A DNA stretch of 6,786 nt, taken from Acidobacteriaceae bacterium (lineage in GTDB: Bacteria; Acidobacteriota; Terriglobia; Terriglobales; Acidobacteriaceae). Position 1 is the stretch's first letter. Each line of letters opens with the position of its first letter. Below the pieces are notes generated by a model that made no database searches, was not told the DNA's origin, and was given only the letters and a program-made list of their open reading frames with translations. The stretch is taken from the NCBI GenBank assembly GCA_030040115.1, contig JASHUH010000138.1, forward strand, positions 1 to 6,786. The letters are read 5' to 3'. The translations under genes were made by a program, and so were the position numbers. This document shows positions 1-6,786 of the stretch, piece by piece.

Positions 1-1
1 G

Positions 2-229
2 AAGAAGATTTCGGGATTTTGCCCCTCTTCGGCCGCTCTGGGGCTGGTGTTTCTGTGCGTGCAGATGCTTTACCGGCCCAGCGTGGAGTTCGTCGTTCAG
101 GAACAGCAGCGGGAGGACGTGGAGGAAGACGACGCAGGAGACCCGGAAACCCCCACGAAGCAACTGAGCCGCCAACTGAAGCGAATTCGCCGTGGCGAAC
201 AGATCGACACGCTCGTCTTCCGGCTCTGA
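2..229 (+). CDS. 3' end of an unrecognised gene, possibly a membrane protein (partial)
   Basis: This frame is open from the left edge of the window to a TGA at 227-229, so the 5' end lies outside. The visible 75 residues begin with a hydrophobic stretch (about residues 11-23, [13 protein letters not shown], long enough for at most a short membrane segment). A strongly charged, acidic then basic tail follows ([12 protein letters not shown], later [11 protein letters not shown]), ending in LVFRL. I do not recognise the family. It is on the same strand as secA and ends 61 bases before the secA start, so the two could be co-transcribed. A GTG at 47 could serve as a start, but it has no clear ribosome binding site and the frame is open further left, so a partial gene is more likely. 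The two other forward frames look less protein-like (arginine/serine-rich). A frameshift near the left edge cannot be excluded. Confidence 0.45.
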   Translation, partial: KKISGFCPSSAALGLVFLCVQMLYRPSVEFVVQEQQREDVEEDDAGDPETPTKQLSRQLKRIRRGEQIDTLVFRL

Positions 230-249
230 ACAGAGCGCTTGCCGGAAAC

Positions 250-286
250 GGGAATTCCCCGCAACAGGTAAACTGGTAAAGGAGAG
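250..286 (+). promoter_or_regulatory. secA leader: palindrome, short direct repeat and Shine-Dalgarno
   Basis: In the gap before secA there is a perfect 10-base palindrome GGGAATTCCC at 250-259. Two copies of GGTAAA follow at 267-272 and 275-280. The second copy runs into AAAGGAG (278-284), with GGAG ending six bases before the GTG at 291. The ribosome binding site fixes the secA start. A regulatory role for the palindrome or repeat is only a possibility. Confidence 0.5.
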
Positions 287-290
287 TTTT

Positions 291-3305
<3,015 letters not shown>

Positions 3306-3320
3306 CAACCAGAGGGAAGA

Positions 3321-3354
3321 CTGACAAAATATGCCATAATATGAAGGCATGGCA
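3321..3354 (+). promoter_or_regulatory. candidate autoregulatory operator/promoter of the parD-like gene
   Basis: Only 49 bases separate the secA stop from the antitoxin start, yet they are AT-rich and full of symmetry. TGCCAT (3332-3337) is an exact inverted match to ATGGCA (3349-3354). AATATG occurs at 3328-3333 and again at 3338-3343, exactly 10 bases (one helical turn) apart. CATAAT (3335-3340) is a 5/6 match to a -10 box, but no good -35 stands 16-18 bases upstream. The CTGACA at 3321 is too close to pair with it. Ribbon-helix-helix antitoxins generally bind such repeats in their own promoter, so an operator here is a reasonable inference. Confidence 0.35.
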
Positions 3355-3606
3355 ATGACGTCCCTCAACATCTCGCTGCCCGATCCCCTGAAAGCCTATG
3401 TTGAGGACCGCGTGGCCTCGGGTGATTTCGGCACGCCCAGCGAGTTCATCCGCAACTTGATTCGCCAGGACAAAGAGCAGCGCCGCGCCAGGCTTGAGGC
3501 CGAATTGCTCGACGCCTTGGCCTCGAAAGAAATCGCGATTGCTCCCGAGGAATTGAAGGACCGCTCCCTGGTCTCGGTATTGCGGGAGAAGCTAGCGCGC
3601 CCGTGA
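3355..3606 (+). CDS. parD: ParD-like antitoxin, ribbon-helix-helix (CopG/MetJ superfamily), no adjacent ParE
   Basis: This is an 83-residue protein beginning MTSLNISLPDPLKAYVEDRV, the typical ParD opening. It has a DNA-binding beta strand (about residues 3-8), helix A (about 9-20), a turn SGDFGTPSEF and helix B SEFIRNLIRQD. A charged helical C-terminal half (EQRRARLEAELLDALAS and onward) in this family wraps the ParE toxin. ParD neutralises ParE-type toxins, whose studied members mostly act on DNA gyrase, and represses its own operon. Two starts are possible. ATG 3355 has GAAGG seven bases upstream and matches the family N-terminus. ATG 3349 adds Met-Ala but sits one base from that GAAGG. No recognisable parE follows, although the final CCGTGA contains a GTG (3603) overlapping the stop in the way coupled parE genes often start. 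The family call is strong. Whether it works as an antitoxin here is unknown. Confidence 0.85.
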   Translation: MTSLNISLPDPLKAYVEDRVASGDFGTPSEFIRNLIRQDKEQRRARLEAELLDALASKEIAIAPEELKDRSLVSVLREKLARP

Positions 3607-3628
3607 CCGAATGCGGGTCTCCGAAGTC

Positions 3629-3664
3629 GCCGCTCGCAGTTCTTGAATTTAGAACAAGAGCGGC
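3629..3664 (+). repeat. nested inverted repeat (12-pair interrupted hairpin) after parD
   Basis: GCCGCTC (3629-3635) pairs exactly with GAGCGGC (3658-3664). Nested inside, GTTCT (3639-3643) pairs exactly with AGAAC (3651-3655), leaving a 7-base loop and a 3/2-base internal bulge. It follows the parD stop by 22 bases. No run of T follows, so it is a poor intrinsic terminator. Its loop side contains the TTGAAT proposed below as a -35 box. It could be an operator, an RNA 3' hairpin for the parD transcript, or both. Confidence 0.6.
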
Positions 3665-3701
3665 ATACACTGTAAATACAATTTACCGCCGAGAATTCGG
3701 C
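3643..3701 (+). promoter_or_regulatory. candidate promoter and operator of the brnT-brnA pair
   Basis: TTGAAT (3643-3648) and TACACT (3666-3671) are separated by exactly 17 bases and make a fair sigma-70-like promoter (4/6 matches each). A second -10 candidate, TACAAT (3677-3682, 5/6), lacks a good -35. Across the second -10 lies a perfect inverted repeat, GTAAAT-ACA-ATTTAC (3672-3686). A small one follows at once: GCCGA-GAAT-TCGGC (3688-3701). BrnA and other ribbon-helix-helix antitoxins repress their own promoters through palindromes overlapping the -10/start region, and the placement fits. This comes from pattern only; no transcript is known. Confidence 0.45.
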
Positions 3702-3719
3702 TGACCACAGCGAGTATAT

Positions 3720-3726
3720 GGGGAAG
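3720..3726 (+). promoter_or_regulatory. Shine-Dalgarno site of brnT
   Basis: GGGGAAG ends five bases before the ATG at 3732 and supports that start. It is the clearest ribosome binding site in the islet; the downstream antitoxin gene has only a poorly spaced one. Confidence 0.55.
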
Positions 3727-3731
3727 AACTT

Positions 3732-4058
3732 ATGAATACTCCTGTGCTGCTCTTTGAATGGGATGAAGCCAATCGTGCGCACATCGCCCGGCATGATGTT
3801 ACCCCGAAGGAAGCCGAAGAGGTCATTCTCGGCCGCCCCCTTGACGTCGAGTTGCAAACTGACGAAAACGACTGCGAAGAAGAGAGACTATTGCAACTTG
3901 GAGAGACAGCAAAGGGGCGAGTTCTGCAAGTCGTAACAACATGGCGCCGAGGAAGGGTCAGAGTCGTATCCGCGTGGGATGCACCCAAACAAGACAAGTC
4001 GTACTATTTGGCGGAAATGAGTCGAAGGCATGGACCCATTGAAGATACCGAAGTTTGA
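3732..4058 (+). CDS. brnT: BrnT-family (DUF497) toxin of a type II toxin-antitoxin pair
   Basis: This is a 108-residue protein with the BrnT/DUF497 outline. The N-terminal signature is FEWDEANRAHIARHDVTPKE (residues 8-27), followed by AEEVILGR and an acidic linker. A beta-strand core comes next, with GRVLQVV (62-68) and RVRVVSAWDAPKQDKSYY (75-92). BrnT of Brucella has a RelE-like fold and acts as a ribonuclease that stops translation until BrnA binds it. Activity of this copy is inferred only. The usual family motif is an Arg after Ser-Ala (SAR-type) followed by a basic stretch. Here the residues are Ser80-Ala81-Trp82-Asp83, so catalysis may be altered. The gene lies first in a two-gene operon and overlaps the next gene by 29 bases, the toxin-first order usual for brnTA. 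Base composition is visibly lower in G+C than secA, consistent with acquisition. A divergent DUF497 subgroup is the main alternative. Confidence 0.8.
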   Translation: MNTPVLLFEWDEANRAHIARHDVTPKEAEEVILGRPLDVELQTDENDCEEERLLQLGETAKGRVLQVVTTWRRGRVRVVSAWDAPKQDKSYYLAEMSRRHGPIEDTEV

Positions 4059-4317
4059 GAGCGAAGCCGACGAAGCCAATTGGCTCTACGAGAATCGTGA
4101 AAAGTTGTCGGCGGCGTTCATGCAGGCGGCGGCAGAGGGTCGCGTCCGTGAAGGCACTCTCAAGCAGCGAGGCATTACACCGGCAACCACTATCCGGCTT
4201 GCTCCTGAGGACATCTCCCGTGCGCGAGCGCTTGCAGAGCGCCGCGGACTGCGCTACCAAACCTATCTCAAGATGTTGATCCATGAGGCGCTGGAGCGAG
4301 AAGAGAAGGCGAGCTAA
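4030..4317 (+). CDS. brnA: BrnA/CopG-type antitoxin partner of the BrnT-like toxin
   Basis: This is a 95-residue protein with two recognisable parts. The N-terminal arm is KIPKFESEADEANWLYENR (residues 5-23), typical of CopG/BrnA antitoxins and probably the toxin-contacting portion. A C-terminal ribbon-helix-helix domain follows, with strand ATTIRLAPED (about 52-61), helix SRARALAERRG and helix YQTYLKMLIHEALERE. It would bind and neutralise the upstream toxin and repress the shared promoter. The start is constrained: an in-frame TGA at 4018-4020 lies just four codons upstream, and ATG 4030 is the first start codon after it. GAAGG is only one base from this ATG, so translation probably relies on reinitiation or coupling from brnT, whose end it overlaps. 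The C-terminal Lys-Ala-Ser lies just past the helix, so nothing seems missing. The family call is good; the partner assignment rests on overlap and order. Confidence 0.82.
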   Translation: MDPLKIPKFESEADEANWLYENREKLSAAFMQAAAEGRVREGTLKQRGITPATTIRLAPEDISRARALAERRGLRYQTYLKMLIHEALEREEKAS

Positions 4318-4342
4318 GCTCTCGTTGCCTCGTCTTGCGCGC

Positions 4343-4930
4343 TTACCCGCTTTTCTTCGATCCCAGGTCCTTCTTGGCAGCTTTGCGTAACTGTTCGATA
4401 AATACTGAATAGGAAAGCTGCGTAAGGGTAAGGCTCCCGAGGAGTCCCTGGCCGCTGGAGCTAGCGGCCTCCTTTGTGTGCCCAATTGTTTTATTCCATG
4501 AGGACATTATCGGCCCCAGGGTTAATTGGTCGATAAATACCCTATCGTCAAGAAGTAGGTAGATTCTTTGGAGCTTTAACTTCGCGTTCGTTATAGCGGG
4601 CTGCTTATCGTCATCCTCTCCTTTTGGACTACTCGCGATCCAAAGGTCGGTTTGGCAGTCGCCGGCGGCATCCAGCAACTCTCTCCACTCGGCCCTCTTG
4701 TGATCGCGAATCCACTGTTCATGTTCCTTTTTCTTGGTCCATCGAAAGGCCATCCAAGCAACCCAAACGCCGCCGGCTACGGGTACCGCGCTGAGGCAGA
4801 ATTGCAGCAGCCATTCCCACCACGGGTCGGGCGGCGTCTGCAGAACGCATAGGATTTGAGTTGGCGTCCGGGAAGAGGCGCCGACGAGAACCGCGATAAT
4901 CGAGGCCGAGTGAAAGATCATCGCTCCCAC
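4343..4930 (-). CDS. uncharacterised single-pass membrane protein with cytoplasmic helical domain
   Basis: This is a 195-residue protein I cannot assign to a named family. It starts with a GTG at 4930-4928. On that strand AGGA lies six bases upstream; an ATG three codons later has a worse-spaced site. Residues 8-18 are mildly hydrophobic. Residues 40-62 (starting WLLQFCLSAVPVAGG) form one clear membrane span with flanking tryptophans, followed by RWTKKK, which by the positive-inside rule places the C-terminal part in the cytoplasm. That part holds a charged helix (EHEQWIRDHKRAEWRELLDA, 69-88), an acidic loop (GEDDDK) and then an amphipathic region. VFIDQL (131-136) and VFIEQL (176-181) occur exactly 45 residues apart, encoded by an identical 11-base stretch. 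The layout of a membrane anchor with a KRAEWRELL-type helix resembles many small hypothetical proteins of soil bacteria. The gene is convergent with brnA (25-base gap) and divergent from hisS (36-base gap). No function should be assumed. Confidence 0.75.
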   Translation of the reverse strand: MGAMIFHSASIIAVLVGASSRTPTQILCVLQTPPDPWWEWLLQFCLSAVPVAGGVWVAWMAFRWTKKKEHEQWIRDHKRAEWRELLDAAGDCQTDLWIASSPKGEDDDKQPAITNAKLKLQRIYLLLDDRVFIDQLTLGPIMSSWNKTIGHTKEAASSSGQGLLGSLTLTQLSYSVFIEQLRKAAKKDLGSKKSG

Positions 4931-4966
4931 CTTGTATCCTGAGAAGTTGTTTCAGTTGTTAGCATT

Positions 4967-6283
4967 ATGAGCCAAACCCTCAAAGCCGTGCGCGGCACGC
5001 GCGACCTCTTGCCACCGGAAACCGCGCTCTGGAACCGCATTGAAACCACCGCCCGCCAGGTCTTCGCGCGCTACAACTTCGGCGAAATCCGCACCCCCAT
5101 CTTCGAAGACACCTCGCTTTTCGCCCGCAGCGTGGGCGAAGAAACCGACATCGTTTCCAAGGAAATGTACACCTGGGAAGACCGCGCGCGGGCGCAGTCC
5201 GAAAAACCTCAATCCCTCACCCTCCGCCCTGAGAACACCGCCGGCGTGGTCCGCGCCTACATCGAGCACAAGCTCGGCGAAACCGGCCAGTTGCAAAAGC
5301 TCTTCTACATCGGCCCCCAATTCCGTCGCGAACGCCCCCAGAAGGGCCGCTACCGCCAGTTCTGGCAGATCGGCGCCGAAGCCATCGGCCCTCCCTCCGC
5401 GGGCAGCGAATCGCCCCTCCGCGACGCCGAAATCCTCGAGATGCTGGCGACATTCCTCGACGAGCTCGGCATCGCCGGCTGGACGCTCGAGCTCAACTCC
5501 GTCGGGTCCGCCGCCGACCGCGCCCGTTATAACGAGATACTTCGCGCCGCCCTCGTTCCCCTCGCGCCCCAGATGTGCGTGGACTGCCAGCGCCGCGCCG
5601 TCACCAATCCCCTCCGCGTCCTCGACTGCAAAGTCCCTGAAGACCAGCCCATCATCGAGACCCTGCCCAAAATCGGCGATTCGCTCGGCCAGGAGTCAAT
5701 CGACCACTTCGCGGCCGTCACCGCTGCACTGGAAGCCGCCGGCGTGCCCTATCATCTCAATCCCCGCCTCGTCCGCGGCCTCGACTACTACACCCGCACC
5801 ACCTTCGAGTTCACGCACGGCGGTCTGGGCGCGCAAAACGCCCTGCTCGGTGGCGGCCGCTACGACGGCTTGAGCGAAGCCATCGGCGGCCCCAAAGCCC
5901 CTGGCATTGGCTTCGCCATGGGTCTCGACCGGCTGGTGCTAGCCCTCCAGGCCGCGGAAGCCGTCCGAAAGGACGCCGCACCGCAGATAGCCGATGCGTA
6001 CATTGCTCCTTTAGGCGAAGCCCTCAACGCCGCCGCCCTCACCCTGGCCCGCGAGTTGCGCCGCGCCGACCTTCACATCGAACTCGGCGACGGCGCCTTC
6101 CGCTTGAAAAAATCGCTTGAAATCGCGAACAAGCTCGCGCGCAGAATCGTCATCGTCGGAGAAGATGAGGTGCAGTCCGGTAACTTGACGGTGAAGAACT
6201 TTCTGACCGGGGTGCAGACCAAAGTTTCTCGCGCAGAGCTGACCGCATGCCTGAAGAAACCCGCTCGCGAGGTTCCGGCTTAA
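4967..6283 (+). CDS. hisS: histidyl-tRNA synthetase (class II)
   Basis: This cytoplasmic enzyme charges tRNA-His with histidine using ATP. The 438-residue protein has all class II HisRS landmarks. They are the N-terminal KAVRGTRDLLPPE (6-18), LRPENTAGVVRAY (86-98), motif 2 FRRERPQKGRYRQFWQ (119-134), the His-specific LVRGLDYY (268-275), GGGRYDGL (295-302) and motif 3 GIGFAMGLDRL (313-323). An anticodon-binding domain follows from about 340 to 430. That domain and the intact catalytic motifs separate it from the paralogue HisZ. The length is slightly above E. coli HisRS (424 aa), with a small insertion after motif 2 (GPPSAGSESPL). The start at 4967 fits the family N-terminus, but no Shine-Dalgarno is visible within 15 bases. 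The nearest purine run, GAGAAG at 4941-4946, is 20 bases away, so initiation may be leaderless or SD-independent. The 3' end overlaps the convergent Uma2 gene by four bases. Confidence 0.98.
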   Translation: MSQTLKAVRGTRDLLPPETALWNRIETTARQVFARYNFGEIRTPIFEDTSLFARSVGEETDIVSKEMYTWEDRARAQSEKPQSLTLRPENTAGVVRAYIEHKLGETGQLQKLFYIGPQFRRERPQKGRYRQFWQIGAEAIGPPSAGSESPLRDAEILEMLATFLDELGIAGWTLELNSVGSAADRARYNEILRAALVPLAPQMCVDCQRRAVTNPLRVLDCKVPEDQPIIETLPKIGDSLGQESIDHFAAVTAALEAAGVPYHLNPRLVRGLDYYTRTTFEFTHGGLGAQNALLGGGRYDGLSEAIGGPKAPGIGFAMGLDRLVLALQAAEAVRKDAAPQIADAYIAPLGEALNAAALTLARELRRADLHIELGDGAFRLKKSLEIANKLARRIVIVGEDEVQSGNLTVKNFLTGVQTKVSRAELTACLKKPAREVPA

Positions 6284-6786
6284 TCCACCAGCTTGGCAAT
6301 CTCGTCGAGATCGAAGCGCGCCTGGCTGCCCTCGAGCGTGAAGGCGCGCTCGGCCAGCGGCTCCAGCCGTCCCCCAAGATAACGATAGGCCGGCCCATCG
6401 GGATCGAGAATCAGAATGGTGCGAATCCCCATCTTCTCGTAATACTCGCCTTTCTCCATGAGCTGCTTCAGCGAGTCGCCCGGCGAGAGGACTTCAAACA
6501 CCGCAACAGGTGGATGCGTGGCATAGGGCTCGACCGGTCGGCTGCGGTCCAGCAGCGTCACGTCGGGAATGAGAAAGCTGTAAGCATCGACCTGAACGCG
6601 CAGTTCCGGACGGACCCGGATCCCGGCGCGCGCTGCCTGCATTTCAAACCAGACCACGATCGCCTTCTGCCACGCGGAGTGCTCGTTCTCTCCCATCGTG
6701 CTCTCTCTTTCCACGATCCGTCCGTCGATGTACTCGGCATCCGGCGAGTAGGAGCTTCGGAGATATTCTTCGACGGGCACAAAATC
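6280..6786 (-). CDS. Uma2-family protein (PF05685, PD-(D/E)XK nuclease fold), 5' end beyond the window
   Basis: The frame runs from the right edge leftward to a TAA read at 6282-6280; 168 residues are visible. Residues here are counted from the GTG at 6780. The sequence carries the Uma2/DUF820 pattern: VEEYLRSSYSPDAEYIDGRIVER (3-25, in two parts EYL and EYIDG), ELRVQVDAYSFLIPDV with Asp73, PPVAVFEVLSPGDS with Glu96, and KGEYYEKMGIRTILILDPD (110-128). Asp73 and the Glu96-Val-Leu strand match the metal-binding positions of the restriction-endonuclease-like fold, with the family's usual departure from a strict ExK. Uma2 proteins are abundant in cyanobacteria, Acidobacteria and Chloroflexi. Their substrate is generally unknown, and a restriction or transposon-linked role is only proposed. 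Related proteins usually start about ten residues earlier, and the frame stays open past GTG 6780, so the true start is probably outside the window. It is convergent with hisS. Confidence 0.88.
   Translation of the reverse strand, partial: DFVPVEEYLRSSYSPDAEYIDGRIVERESTMGENEHSAWQKAIVVWFEMQAARAGIRVRPELRVQVDAYSFLIPDVTLLDRSRPVEPYATHPPVAVFEVLSPGDSLKQLMEKGEYYEKMGIRTILILDPDGPAYRYLGGRLEPLAERAFTLEGSQARFDLDEIAKLVD

Noticed and set aside
192..290. Upstream ATG at 192 as the secA start, adding 33 residues
   Set aside because: The extension is Arg/Ser-rich, unlike any SecA N-terminus, and overlaps the end of the upstream frame. AAAGGAG sits correctly before the GTG at 291, and residues from there match the family.
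2..290. SecM-like translation-arrest leader for secA
   Set aside because: The visible C-terminus (ending LVFRL) contains no SecM arrest pattern or RAPP/RAPG-type motif, and no obvious hairpin hides the secA ribosome binding site.
3629..3664. Intrinsic terminator for secA-parD
   Set aside because: The nested stem is good but is followed by ATACACTG rather than a T run, so it does not meet the rule. It is listed as a repeat instead.
3603..3704. Degenerate parE toxin in the 33-codon GTG frame overlapping the parD stop
   Set aside because: The residues do not follow the ParE pattern closely enough. I keep only the overlap geometry as an observation.
4318..4342. Bidirectional terminator between brnA and the convergent membrane gene
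   Set aside because: GAGCT-A-AGCTC lies at the brnA stop (4311-4321), but the arms are only five bases with a one-base centre, and no T run follows on either strand.
3958..4485. Minus-strand open frame of 175 codons across brnT, brnA and the membrane gene
   Set aside because: It overlaps three better supported genes, is Arg/Ser-rich without domain features and has no ribosome binding site that stands out.

Overview
The window is high-GC bacterial chromosome. Two long housekeeping genes, secA (preprotein translocase ATPase) and hisS (histidyl-tRNA synthetase), flank a small accessory islet. The SecA and HisRS sequences look most like Acidobacteriota proteins (Terriglobia/Koribacter-type). The signs are a SecA of about 1000 residues with an insert in the second nucleotide-binding fold and a C-terminal SEC-C zinc motif, plus a neighbourhood of CopG/BrnT toxin-antitoxin genes and a Uma2 gene. 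That assignment comes from memory of these families, not from a search.

Layout, left to right. Positions 2-229 hold the 3' end of an unrecognised gene with a hydrophobic segment and a charged tail. secA (291-3305, GTG start with a good ribosome binding site) follows after a 61-base gap. Next on the same strand come a ParD-like ribbon-helix-helix antitoxin gene with no parE partner (3355-3606), then a toxin-first BrnT/BrnA-type pair (3732-4058 and 4030-4317) that overlaps by 29 bases. The 125 bases in front of brnT are packed with inverted repeats and two plausible -10 elements, so this is probably an autoregulated promoter. A convergent minus-strand gene (4343-4930) encodes an unrecognised 195-residue single-pass membrane protein. 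hisS (4967-6283) starts only 36 bases from that gene's start, divergently and without a visible Shine-Dalgarno sequence. A Uma2-family (PD-(D/E)XK nuclease fold) gene runs leftward from beyond the right edge, and its stop codon overlaps the hisS stop.

Working view: secA and hisS are core genes. The roughly 1.6 kb between them is an accessory islet, visibly less GC-rich, of an antitoxin, a toxin-antitoxin pair and an orphan membrane protein. I see no transposase, integrase, attachment site, CRISPR array, tRNA or rRNA. No stretch over 300 bases lacks a gene. The least ordinary items are the partnerless ParD, the dense palindromes before brnT, the unusual BrnT C-terminal motif, and the unassigned membrane protein with an internal VFI(D/E)QL repeat.
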